64,000 bases of DNA from Bacteroidota bacterium. Lineage in GTDB: Bacteria > Bacteroidota > Bacteroidia > 2-12-FULL-35-15. Where the stretch lies: NCBI GenBank assembly GCA_947449315.1, contig CANFRC010000008.1, positions 62,001-126,000 of the forward strand, written 5' to 3'. The notes below the pieces were generated by a model. The model was given only the letters and a program-made list of their open reading frames with translations. It searched no databases and was not told where the DNA came from. The position numbers and the translations under genes are program-made. This document shows positions 35,158 through 45,600 of the stretch, piece by piece (within the stretch, counting starts at the first letter, position 1; the number at the start of each line of letters is the position of its first letter).

Positions 35158-36183
35158 ATGAAACTCACCTATTTTCCTTACACGCTCTATTTTAAACGTC
35201 CTTTTAAAATTGCTCATGGAATCCGATCAACAACCCCCATCGTAATTACTAAAATTGAATACGAGGGAATGATTGGATACGGGGAAGCCAGTATGCCACC
35301 CTATTTAGGGGAATCACATGAAACTGTTCTGTCGTTTTTAAAGAAGGCGGAATTGGTCCTTTCAAAATTCAGTGACCCATTTGAAATTGAATCTATTTTG
35401 ATTGAAATTGATGGAATAGAAAAATACAACACAGCAGCAAAAGCTTCAATTGATATCGCACTACATGATCTTATAGGGAAAATTAAAAACAAACCTTGTT
35501 GGCAGTTATTTCATGGTGATAAAAAAGACACTCCGTATACAACCTATACGCTCGGGATTGATGAACCGGAGGTCTTAAAACAAAAAGTATTGGAAGGAGA
35601 GGACTATCCAATTCTTAAAGTAAAGCTCAACGGAGAAAACGACAAAATAATCATTGATACTATTCGAAGTATTTCGAACAAGCCAATCGCAATTGATGTA
35701 AATCAAGGATGGAAAGACAAACATCTCGCTTTGGAGATGATCAACTGGTTGAGCGATAAAAATGTATTATTTATTGAACAAGCATTACCAAAAGATAATT
35801 TGGATGATGCGAATTGGCTATTTGAAAGAAGTTCTATCCCATTGTTTGCTGATGAAAGCATTCAACGTTTTTCAGATATTGATAAAGTGAAGGACTGTTT
35901 TCATGGAATCAATATTAAATTAATGAAATGTACAGGAATGCATGAAGCACACAAGATGATTCTTCGTGCAAAAGAATTAAATTTAAAACTATTGATCGGA
36001 TGTATGAGCGAAACATCCTGTGCAATTTCTGCTGCAGCACAATTGACTACAAAAGTTGATTATGCCGATTTGGATGGAGCATTATTAATAAAAAACAATC
36101 TGTTTGATGGAATTACTTTTGAAAACGGGAAGATCACTTTAAATGAAATGCAAGGTATTGGTGTAATTCTGAAAGCCTTGTAG
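35158..36183 (+). CDS. Dipeptide epimerase (L-Ala-D/L-Glu epimerase type, enolase superfamily)
   Basis: 341-aa muconate-lactonizing-type enolase-superfamily enzyme. Catalytic lysines: K156 in the KVKLNG motif and K254 in NIKLMKCTG. Metal ligands: D180 (IDVNQGW), E207 (FIEQAL) and D232 (ADES). The arrangement is that of dipeptide epimerases, which recycle murein peptides. Some members act on other dipeptides, so the exact specificity is inferred. The C-terminal GCMSETSCAISAAAQL matches the family. It appears monocistronic. Confidence 0.88.
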   Translation: MKLTYFPYTLYFKRPFKIAHGIRSTTPIVITKIEYEGMIGYGEASMPPYLGESHETVLSFLKKAELVLSKFSDPFEIESILIEIDGIEKYNTAAKASIDIALHDLIGKIKNKPCWQLFHGDKKDTPYTTYTLGIDEPEVLKQKVLEGEDYPILKVKLNGENDKIIIDTIRSISNKPIAIDVNQGWKDKHLALEMINWLSDKNVLFIEQALPKDNLDDANWLFERSSIPLFADESIQRFSDIDKVKDCFHGINIKLMKCTGMHEAHKMILRAKELNLKLLIGCMSETSCAISAAAQLTTKVDYADLDGALLIKNNLFDGITFENGKITLNEMQGIGVILKAL

Positions 36184-36216
36184 GAAGAGTAATTGAGGAA
36201 AGGAAAATAAAGGGCA

Positions 36217-36244
36217 AAAAAAAAGCCCCGAAGGGCTTTTTTTT
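36217..36244. terminator. Bidirectional terminator with TTCG/CGAA loop
   Basis: AAAAGCCC-CGAA-GGGCTTTT. On the minus strand the loop is the very stable TTCG. It serves the epimerase gene on the plus strand and the H1-like gene on the minus strand, whose TAA overlaps its edge. Confidence 0.9.
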
Positions 36245-36377
36245 ACTTTTTCTTTTTAGCTGCTTTTTTAGCTGCTTTTTTTGGAGCTGCTTTTTTAGCT
36301 GCTTTTTTTGGAGCTGCTTTTTTCTTAGCTGCTTTTTTTGCTGCTTTTTTAGGAGCTGCTTTCTTTTTTGTTGCCAT
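36243..36377 (-). CDS. Histone-H1-like Lys/Ala-rich mini-protein
   Basis: 44 aa, starting MATKKKAAPKKAAKK and made of near-repeats of AAPKKAAKK to a KKKK end. Only M, A, T, K and P are used, with 24 Lys. It is shorter than usual ORF cut-offs, but the frame is clean from ATG 36377 to TAA 36243 and an excellent terminator follows the stop. Both support a real gene. Composition matches the basic tails of histone H1-like and HU-like nucleoid proteins, so DNA or RNA binding is likely. Related mini-proteins are known in Bacteroidota and Chlamydiae. The DNA repeat is imperfect at codon level (GCA/GCT and AAA/AAG mixed). Confidence 0.8.
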   Translation of the reverse strand: MATKKKAAPKKAAKKAAKKKAAPKKAAKKAAPKKAAKKAAKKKK

Positions 36378-36855
36378 GGTTTTTTTGGTTATTAAATTAT
36401 TTGATACGAAGTAAGAAAAATAATTAACACAAACGAAAAAAAGAAGGTTTATTTTATTAACATTAAATTGTTAATATTGTTAATATCCTCTTCTTACAAT
36501 TCCATTCTATTTCAATTTTATTTTTTGGATTTCAACACCAAGCTTATAAAAAAAAATTTTTGTTTTTATACGATCTCTTGTATGTTCATATTTAACAAGC
36601 TTTTTGAGGTATCGTTATTTTTATTTAAAAAAATAAAAATAAAAATAAAAATAATTGAACGAAAGAAATCGTCATTTTAATCCTTAATCAATTCAATAAA
36701 AGAGGAAAAAATAATTAAATTATTTTTCGAGATTTTTCTGAATTTTTCAAAAATGGTGTGTTATCGAACGGTTTTCAAAAAAACACTTTTGATTTCAAAG
36801 AACAAAATGATGGAATAAAAACAAGTAAAATAAAAATTCTGATATTGAAAATAAT
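36378..36855. other. Very AT-rich intergenic stretch, no gene seen
   Basis: 478 bases upstream of the H1-like gene and downstream of the RNA methyltransferase gene. It is dominated by A and T runs. An open frame on the plus strand at 36468-36680 encodes a low-complexity F/K/I string and is not credible. A TTAACATTAAATTGTTAA partial palindrome near 36458-36475 and an AAAAAT tandem repeat are the only structures. Confidence 0.6.
36627..36652. repeat. AAAAAT short tandem repeat
   Basis: Three exact AAAAAT units (36635-36652) after a slightly longer AAAAAAAT unit. Such a run could slip in replication. It is in non-coding DNA. Confidence 0.6.
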
Positions 36856-38091
36856 CTACTTCAGTCTTTCAAGTAATGCCATATAAAACCCATCGGCATG
36901 ATACACTTCAGGAGAATAGCGCTTTTCACCAATAAGATTCCATTTGTCTCCAACATTTTTCAAAAACCACTGAACTTGATCTTCTCCTTCTGATGGTAAG
37001 ATGCTACATGTGGCATAAACCATTTTCCCTCCTACTTTTGTGATATCCGAAAAATTAGTGAGGATCTCCCGCTGAATTGTTTTTACTCTTTCTATCTCCT
37101 CTAAATTCAGTTTCCACTTACTATCCGGATTTCTTCTTAATACACCTAGTCCAGAACAAGGCACATCTAATAACAATCTGTCTGCTGTATCTTTTAATCT
37201 CTTAACAACCTTTGATGAATCAATTGCTCTTGTTTCAACAATCCGAACATCGGCTCTTGTTGCTCGCTTTTTTAACTCTTCCAATTTTTTCTCTTTAACA
37301 TCCAAAGCAATGATCCTTCCCTTATTTTTCATCAAGGATGCAAGATGCAGTGTTTTTCCTCCCGCACCAGCACATGCATCAACCACTCGCATGCCTGGTT
37401 GAACATTTAAAAATTCTGAAACCATTTGTGAGGATGCATCTTGAACTTCAAACAATCCTTTATGAAATGCTTCTGTTCTGAAAACATTCCTTGGAAATTT
37501 TAATTCGACAGCATCGGGTGACCAAACAATCAAAGAAGCTTCTGTAATATTTTCTGCCTCTAAAAGCGTTTGCAATTCTTTTGGATTTATTTTTAAGGAA
37601 TTTGCTCTTAATACGGTTGTCGGTCGTTGATTCAATGCACGAATCACTTTATCCCAATCTTTCCCCAATTCTTTTTCGCCCAAAGCATCCAACCAATCAG
37701 GAACAGATTCTCTGATCTTTCTGATCTTATGAAATTTTTCCAGCTGAGAAACAATCTTCTTTTCATGAATCCCTTTAAAATAATTACTCTCCGGTAATTG
37801 ATATCCGTCAAAAACCAGATACGCTCCAAAAATCATCCACAGGTTTCTATCTGACAATTTTGCTTCCGGCTCTACTCCTGAAGAAGCAAGTATCAAACGC
37901 CAATTACGAACCATATCATAGGTTACATCTGATACGAATGCACGTTCACGAACATCCCAATATTTATTCGCCTTCATTACTTTTTCAATGGCTTTATCGG
38001 CATAAACATTTTTTTCGAAGATGTCTTTCAATGCAGCAAAAATTGCCTTAATATGAAATGTATGGTGCTTTAAATAAAATTCTTTTGTCAT
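36856..38091 (-). CDS. RsmB/NOP-family RNA cytosine-C5 methyltransferase
   Basis: 411 aa. The N-terminal helical region (1-120) is NusB-like. The Rossmann methyltransferase domain has the SAM motif DACAGAGGKTLHLASL, LLDVPCSGLGVLRRNPDSKW with the releasing Cys, and YATCSILPSEGEDQV with the catalytic Cys. This is the arrangement of 16S rRNA m5C967 methyltransferase (RsmB) and related enzymes. The exact rRNA or tRNA target cannot be fixed by eye. A -7 element sits just upstream, giving a nearly leaderless transcript. Confidence 0.9.
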   Translation of the reverse strand: MTKEFYLKHHTFHIKAIFAALKDIFEKNVYADKAIEKVMKANKYWDVRERAFVSDVTYDMVRNWRLILASSGVEPEAKLSDRNLWMIFGAYLVFDGYQLPESNYFKGIHEKKIVSQLEKFHKIRKIRESVPDWLDALGEKELGKDWDKVIRALNQRPTTVLRANSLKINPKELQTLLEAENITEASLIVWSPDAVELKFPRNVFRTEAFHKGLFEVQDASSQMVSEFLNVQPGMRVVDACAGAGGKTLHLASLMKNKGRIIALDVKEKKLEELKKRATRADVRIVETRAIDSSKVVKRLKDTADRLLLDVPCSGLGVLRRNPDSKWKLNLEEIERVKTIQREILTNFSDITKVGGKMVYATCSILPSEGEDQVQWFLKNVGDKWNLIGEKRYSPEVYHADGFYMALLERLK

Positions 38092-38095
38092 AGTG

Positions 38096-38103
38096 CAAAT
38101 ATA
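38096..38103 (-). promoter_or_regulatory. Candidate -7 element of RNA methyltransferase gene
   Basis: The minus strand reads TATATTTG followed by CACT and the ATG. TTTA, 17 bases upstream, is a one-mismatch -33. The transcript would start within a few bases of the start codon. Confidence 0.45.
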
Positions 38104-38254
38104 CTATTAATCATGGTTACTAAATAGTGTATAGTAAAACCTAAAAATTTAACCTCATAGAATCATAGAAAAAATATGAGCCTTTGATGAATTCTTAAAT
38201 TTCCTGCACCTGACTCTTTGTTTCTATGTGGTTAAAAATTTGAGAAAGGAGATA

Positions 38255-39265
38255 TCATCGTCTCTTCGAGATTGCTTTCAGCTCTTTCCCGATTCCGATA
38301 AATGTAAAATGATTCAGTGGAAACTCAAAAAAGACATGCAACATGCTTAAAAGAAATAGAGCGTAAAATCCAACCTTATAACTTAAAACATATAATAGAA
38401 TCGAACAAACCCATAATACTATAATAACAGTAAGCCGCTGCTTTGAGATCTGATTCCATTTAATAACCGTTGTTTTTGAAAACCAATTCAAATAATGATA
38501 GGTATAGGCAAAAGCAATAAATCGCATAATTGCAATCGCTTTGGGCATATAATATAAGGCATCGTCGCTTGTCGACATTTCACCAAATCCGAAAAGTGCA
38601 TAAAGTGTTGTGTTAAGAAGTTTAAAATAGGAATACGCCTTTTTCCCATATTCCGTTACTGTGAACCCAAAATTTTCAGGTATGTATAGAAAGCATATTA
38701 TCCCGCATCCTATAAATAGTATAAATGAAATAATACCGGAAATGCTTTTTGACTTTAAAGCTCCGAATAGAATAAACCCGCCTGTAAAAAAATAAACATG
38801 AATGATGGTAGGTAACCAAATCGCAAAAAGCAAAAATGGAGCATTCGGGTAGTTATTAAAGTGAAAAATGACAGAGAGCAGGAATACAAACAATATAAGA
38901 ATAAGCTTTAATCCTAGTTTATCTATGAATAAGATGATGAGTCCATATATAAAACCGGAAAATAGAAAACTAGCTATGAATGAATTTAATCTTGAATGGC
39001 TGTTGAACATTCCTATAGTGATACACAAAACCAAAATGACAAATACCCAAATATCATTTTTCGATTTTATAAAATAATTCTTTTTCTCTAACCAAGATAT
39101 TTCAGTCAGATAATGAAGAGGACCTAGAATCGCATAAGAGAAAAGAAATACTTCAAAAGGCAAAATGTAGGCAGCTACTAAGCTGATCAACATCAAACCG
39201 ATATTTATATAATTGAGTCCGTTCCCGGTTGATAACTTAGAAATTAAACCTGTTGAATTATTCAT
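38255..39265 (-). CDS. Polytopic membrane protein with conserved-looking histidines, unknown function
   Basis: 336 aa, about nine or ten hydrophobic helices. Histidines fall in or at the ends of helices: H51 (GPLHYL), H135 (FHFNN), H156 (IIHVYFF), H257 (YTYHYLNWF), H310 (MLHVFFEF) and H319 (PLNHF). Their pairing with aromatic and acidic residues (LTEISWL, FEFPLNH) suggests metal or heme binding, broadly like membrane di-iron or Brp/Blh carotenoid-cleavage enzymes. I see no diagnostic motif of those families, and the function is unknown. It is downstream of the ABM remnant on the same strand. Confidence 0.75.
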   Translation of the reverse strand: MNNSTGLISKLSTGNGLNYINIGLMLISLVAAYILPFEVFLFSYAILGPLHYLTEISWLEKKNYFIKSKNDIWVFVILVLCITIGMFNSHSRLNSFIASFLFSGFIYGLIILFIDKLGLKLILILFVFLLSVIFHFNNYPNAPFLLFAIWLPTIIHVYFFTGGFILFGALKSKSISGIISFILFIGCGIICFLYIPENFGFTVTEYGKKAYSYFKLLNTTLYALFGFGEMSTSDDALYYMPKAIAIMRFIAFAYTYHYLNWFSKTTVIKWNQISKQRLTVIIVLWVCSILLYVLSYKVGFYALFLLSMLHVFFEFPLNHFTFIGIGKELKAISKRR

Positions 39266-39323
39266 ACGTTATTTTTTTATATCGTTAGGAAAGCTGCTGA
39301 AGTATTAAAATTATCACCTTGTT

Positions 39324-39470
39324 CTAACAAACCAATCTACCTTCTTTATTTTTTAAAAGTTCATGCATACGATCAAACATATCAGAATAACCATTCTCTG
39401 CTTCCATTCTTTCTGAAGTAAAGATCACGGCATAATAAGGTGGTTTTGGTGTTTTTGAAATCAGAGACAT
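39324..39470 (-). pseudogene. Truncated antibiotic-biosynthesis-monooxygenase (ABM) domain gene
   Basis: A 48-codon frame starts MSLISKTPKPPYYAVIFTS and continues ERMEAENGYSDMFDRMHELLK, then stops after GRLVC. The beginning matches, from memory of the family, the N-terminus of Bacteroidota ABM-type proteins of about 100 aa (PKPPYYAVIFTS, then NGY and a helix ending in PGFLG.ES). The second half of the ferredoxin-like fold, with the ESAR strand and the final helix, is missing. Nothing downstream in any frame restores it. It is therefore a broken remnant, or less likely a short functional protein. Confidence 0.65.
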
Positions 39471-39502
39471 GTATTTGTTATATCTAACAAATATAAAAAC
39501 AA

Positions 39503-39542
39503 AAAGCGATTAGTCTTAAAACGAATCGCTTTGAAAATCGCC
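39503..39542 (-). terminator. Terminator of alpha-2-macroglobulin gene
   Basis: Perfect 9-bp stem AAAGCGATT / AATCGCTTT with a 22-base intervening loop, followed on the minus strand by TTTGTTTTT. It lies about 90 bases past the stop of the large gene. Confidence 0.6.
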
Positions 39543-39629
39543 ATCTCCCTGCTCGCTTCAAAAGAAGACATTCTCCGAAACAGTTATTATTCTTAACAAC
39601 TAACACTTATCCGAACTCCCGACTCCTAA

Positions 39630-42600
39630 CTATCTACCAACCTTCACTCTAATGCCTTCTGAGTTACTAGCAAATTCAGGAGCATACATACATTGAATAG
39701 ATGTAATACCATTTGAGAAATCTCCGTTATGAGTTACCACCATCGGATATTCAAAAACATACGTTCCTTTTGGCAATCTATCAAAAAAGAAGTTGGTTGC
39801 TGCATCACGGGTGCTTTCATAATATCCTAAGCCGTCTTGATACTTATACGTTGAAATAACATTGGTCGGTTCAAATCCGGAAGCGCGCATATCTTTCATC
39901 TGAACATATTCCATATCTCTATCTACTCGTAACTCAATTCTTACTTTTATCTTATCTCCTACTTTTAAAGTAGTTTTTTCAGACATCGGTTCGATCACCG
40001 GACCGGCATCTGTATTTTTTTGAAGGAACAATTGTTTTTTCAAATTCAATGGTGTCTTTGAAGGAGTGATCTTATCCAACTGCTCGAAATATTGCCAATA
40101 GACTGCCCCCCAACTTACACCTTCATCTTTTTTAGAAACCGTAATTTCCCCCATGATTGGTTTTATATCGCTTCCGCTCCAGGATGTTTTAAAATATCCT
40201 GTCCCTGCTTCCACTTTTACATCGGGCATTTTCTTAGGATCTATTTTTATATTCCCCATCGTAATTTCTACATTGCTTTCTGTCGCCAACCAATCTGTGC
40301 CTCTCAACAATAAAGCATATACCGCTTCAGTTGTTGCTTTTGTTGTTTGCCAGTTTTGTGTTTGTTTCGATTTCAACAACCAAACTTTCATATCGTCTAC
40401 CGATTTTTTATCATGACTCACTTCATCAAATGCTTCTATCAACAACGCTTGCGATTCGATTGGTGCTTGATACCAATAATACCCTTGATAGTTCTCTTTC
40501 CAATACATTCCCATTTCATCTGAAGAAAGTGAATTTTCTTTCAAAGATTTCATGATGTCTTTGGAAGTTACTTTATCGTCATACCGATATAAAGCCAATG
40601 CAATCATCCCTTGCATGTATCTTTCGTTCGACAACCAATATTTTTTCTCTTGACCCAAATAATAATCAAATGCTTTTTGATTACGATGGTCAATTAATAT
40701 ATCTTTAAAATAACTCCGCGCATATAAATATTGGATTTGCATATAACTCAAATGATTTTCGTTTATATGTGCTTTATCATACTTTAAGATCCATTCATAA
40801 TCTTCACGAATACGATTATCCAAATATTTCACCCCCTGATTTACCATACTCCAAGTTGCTTCTTCCTCATGAACACTTTTCACACCTAAATGATCTAAAT
40901 GTCCCATTCCTGTGATTATGTGTTGTGTGATGTAACGATCATCTGGCATTCCTGCAAACCAAGGGAACCCGCCGTTTGGCGACTGCATTTTTTGCAATTT
41001 TTTCATCGCATGTGTTAATTCATTACTCATTTTATTCAGATCAAATAATAGACCTACGCGTTTTTTACGCTCAGATTCATTCTTTGCATCCAACACCCAA
41101 GGAGTTTCTTCTAACATCAATGATTTTAACTCTTGGTTTTTTTCTAAGTTCGAAAGCAATGCTTCCGGACTTTGTGATTTCCAGGAATTAAATACGGCTT
41201 TTATCTTAGGAGAAGAATTGGCGATATGTGACGCAATACTATTTGCATAAAAACGAGAAAATGTTTGTTCTGCACATTCATATGGGTACTCCATTAAATA
41301 GGGTAATGATTGCACAGCATACCAAGCAGGATTGGAAGTAAATTCTAATGTTACTTTATGATTCCTTAAAGTAGAGGACCCATTACTTTGATTGATCAGT
41401 TTTTCGAAACGGAAGGCTTTTGTCTGATTACCCCGAATGGACAGAGGCATTGTTTCTGTGACTAACATCCGATTTGTCAAAACGGGCAAAGCCATTTCTT
41501 CACCATCAGTAAAACTTCCAGCTTTCGCAACAACTTTATAGGTAATAGCGCCAACACCTTCTGGAATTAGGATATCCCAATTAATCGAAACGCTTTGACC
41601 TTTTTTAGACGTAAATGTTCTGACACCCTCATCATGAATATTTTTGGTCTGCACAAGAATATCAATAGGTTTCATTGTAGTAGCATCTGAAAAGAAGATC
41701 TGTGCTGTTCCTGTGAGATCCCCATCAGACAAATTGGAAATTTTTGTACTGAATTCCATTTTATCGTTTTCACGAAAAAATCGTGGTGCATTCGGAACTA
41801 CCATAAGATCTTTCTGCGTTTGCAATTCTTTTTCTATGGTCCCAAACTTCAAATCTTTAGAATGAGCGAAGCCCAACATTTTCCATTTTGTTAATGCCTC
41901 CGGAATGGTAAACTTTATAATAACGTTTCCATCCTTATCTGTTTCTAATTGAGGATAGAAAAATGCTGTTTCTGCAAAATTGCTTCGTGCCGAAACTTTG
42001 GATAAGTCAACTCCTTTTCCTTCTCCGCTCATTACTGATTGAAATGTTCCAGTCGTCGCAGAAGCTGTTGTAACAGCTATACCAGCAGTTGCATCGTTTT
42101 GATTTTCTGCAAACCCTGCCCGATCTTCTTTTTTTCGAGCTTTGTCCTTAGCACCTTCTTCGCGTTCTAAGGACTTTTCTTCAGTAGCGGTTACATCAGA
42201 AACATTCCTAGATTTTGAAAAAGCCAAGGCTCTTGCTCCTCGATAGTTAGATTCATCCCCATCCAGATTGTCATCATAATAACCATAATAACCATTGCTA
42301 TATCCGAACCAATTCAAATGATCATAATAACGATATGCTCCTGTGGGATATTTATTCCAACCCATTTCATATAGTTGCGCATTGACGATGCCGAATCCAT
42401 TGTTTACTTCCCAATATAAATTGGAATAATAGTTATTATATATATTGAAATACCAGTTGTTTGGTTTAAAAGAATCTAAAGAAGCATCGTATAATGTTGC
42501 CATCATTTCAGCCGCCACTTTATCACCTTTTTTATCTTTTATTTTTACTTTCCATTCCTCCTGTTGTCCGGGAATTAATTTATTACGGAAGGTTTCAAAT

Positions 42601-45600
42601 TCCAAATCCAATTCTTTGTTCGTATAAGGAACTGTAACAACTCCATTTTGCATATACGTGCGGTTATTTTTTACAAATACTAAATGGAAAGAAAAATTTC
42701 CTCTGTCAGATTCCTGAACTGGGATCTCTATTAATTTTTGTTCCTTATCAAGAGTAATATATTCCTTCTTTACAATTTCGCCTTTGCGTTCAATTTCATA
42801 TAGAACTTTTACATCATCCTCTTTTGTACCTATAACAAATTTTGCATTCTCGCCCGGTTCAACAGGGTTTGTTGTTAACTGACTGAACCAGTTAATTTCA
42901 TTGCTTGGGGCTTCATGCCCGTTATTTGCATACACCGTAAAATATTTTATGTCTTTCACATCCTCCCCATATGCATCTGTGCTGTGGGCCTCCATCACAT
43001 AAACACCCTGTTTCCAATTTTTAAGATCTGAAAATTTTACAGAGTCATTTGTATTTGCCGTTGTTGATGTCTTTGTTTTTAAAGGAACCTGAACGGATGT
43101 ATTACTAAAGTTTTTTTCAAAAACCTTTTCTCCTCGTGCCCATTTATAAAGATTGTTTTCATCCTTATATTCATCTTTAGGAAATGATTTTTCAAAGGTT
43201 TCTTTACTGATGATATATGTATCGGGTTGAGCCCATGGTCGGCTGCGATAGGTCTTTTCTGGTTCTTTTAATTTATAAATTTCAACTTTCCCAGTGGCTG
43301 GTTGAAATTGTCCACTCATATTGGTAGTATAAATAGCAAAGTTTTCTTTGTTATCTTTTTCCAATAACGTAGGAATATTCACATTCAGATTCAATGCGGT
43401 ATAAGCTGCACTTACATATGTTTGTGAACTATGTGTTTCACCATTAATGTCTGTTACGTCGGCATAAATTGTATACGAATACGTTGGCTGATACGATTTA
43501 GGAATACTCAAATCAGGAATTGCTTTAAAGTTGACAAAAAACGCTCCCGTATCATTTGAAATAGTGACCCCGTTTGTAATTTCCATTTGTGCTGATTGCG
43601 GGGAATATCCTCTCCACCAATACCACCAATAAGGGAACGAAGCATTTCTCACCACACGATATTTCACTTCAGCGCCATCAATATTTGCTCCTGAATAAGC
43701 TTTTGCTATTCCATTTACTTTTATATTTTCATCTAATCTGTAGCTTCCTAAAACAGGATTAAAGGTCACATCGAATTTCGGACGCTTGTATTCTTCAACA
43801 GAAAAATAAATACTTCCATTCTCATTCATTAAACTCATTTGACCATTCAGAACTCCCGAAGGAGTTGTAAAAAATCCAGTGAATGTTCCATATTCGTTAG
43901 TGGTAAGTTTCACATCTGAAATTTTCTGACTGTTCACATCATAAAATGTAACGGTTGTAGTTGTGTTAGGCATTATTTCGTTTGTTTCACCATCGGTATT
44001 GATCATAATACCTTTAAAATAAAGCGTTTGACCCGGACGATAGATTGCTCTATCCATAAAGAAGAAGGAACGAGGATATTTTTTCTTGTCTTGCTCGTAA
44101 GTCTTGTACTGATAAATTCCGTTATCTGTTTGAAGATGATCTAGCTCCCCTTTTCCCTGAACAAAAGGAGAGACACTTCCATATGAAAAATCAATCGTAA
44201 AATTCCTATAATCTGAAGTGGGAGGGACATTAAAATAACCCTTATCATCAGAAGAATATTTTTCAGATCGCACATATTCATAAGCACGGGTTCCATAATT
44301 ATATTTTTCATAATACAATTGCGCAATCACTCCTTTCAATGGCTTCCCGGATTCACGATTTTGAACATAAAAATCATAGCTCCCATTTGTCATTCTGCGG
44401 TTGATGTAGCTGATATTTGATGACCAGGTTGCAGCATATGCAACACCATTTTCTTTATATGAGAACGCCTTATCGGTTCCCATCATTATAACATAATGAC
44501 CCAGCGGTAATTCAGGAATTTTAATCTCCGTAGAATGAGATTGATAATCTCCATCATCGGGGAGTTGTATAATAAACTCCTTCACAGGAATTAGCTTCGT
44601 ATACTCTTTTATAAGTTGTTCACCATAATACCGCTCAATGGATTTATTATATTTATCAATATCCATTTTAGCTATGCGAACATAAACTGTCTTTACATTT
44701 TTGAAAGTTACTCGTGCACGAAAAGGGGTATTAGGGACATTCACTTTTTCAGTTTGAAAGTCTAAGGAATGAGCCATTATTTGTGCTTTTAGTGCAATAC
44801 AATTTTTTGCACCATCGCTATCTGGATATTTTTTAGCAACAGACTCACATAATGCTAATGCTTGTTTTTTCATCCATTTATTTTCTTCCGATTGAAGAGG
44901 CGCATATTTTGCTCCCTTTTCAAAATACATTTTCGCTATTTCGTAATTTACTTCTGAGGAAGCAGGGTTCGTAGAAAATTTTGCTTCCAGATCTTTTAAA
45001 GCCATTAGATATAGGCTGTCTTTTATTTCTGAGATTGATTTGCTTCTGACAAACTTTAATCGCTTTAAATCAACATCGATCAATGCTTTCGGATTTTCAT
45101 CTTGGCAATGAAAAGCTGTCAGCTCCTGCAATATTTTGATCGCATAAAATTTCAAAGACAACGTATCTTTCGATTCAATCTTCAGCTTTATAAAATCATT
45201 AAAATTCCAGAAATAACTTTCAGAATTCAATTCAAATTTATAGTTGGGACGGGTAACATCGGGCTCTTCATTGGAATAAAAATCAACAGCGCGATGCGCA
45301 AGGAAATCATAAAGCGTTGGACGGAATTTTCTAGAATTGCTTTGTTTTACTAAAACCTCATCATAAATATTTAGGGGTGTTCTTTTTAAACTGTCTGTGT
45401 TTTGTAAGGAAGACTGATAATTTTTTATTACCTGAGAAAAAATAGTTTTTAGATCCCATGTAGTAATGTCGTCATTATTAAAATTTATTGTTTCTGTTCG
45501 ATTGTAGAATTTATATCTGTTGTTCTGATAATACTGCCAGTAGCTTTCTGCTATCATGGATTGTAAAATCGGTTTTACGGGATATTTTGCCTCCTTTGCT

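Noticed and set aside
36243-36377. Treating the Lys/Ala tract as only a low-complexity DNA repeat
   Set aside because: The frame is intact with ATG and TAA, codon choice varies within repeats, and a strong terminator follows directly, all of which favour a gene.
36468-36680. 70-aa open frame on the plus strand in the AT-rich gap
   Set aside because: Low-complexity F, I and K string, no ribosome-binding site, and it runs through the AAAAAT repeat. It looks like chance in AT-rich DNA.
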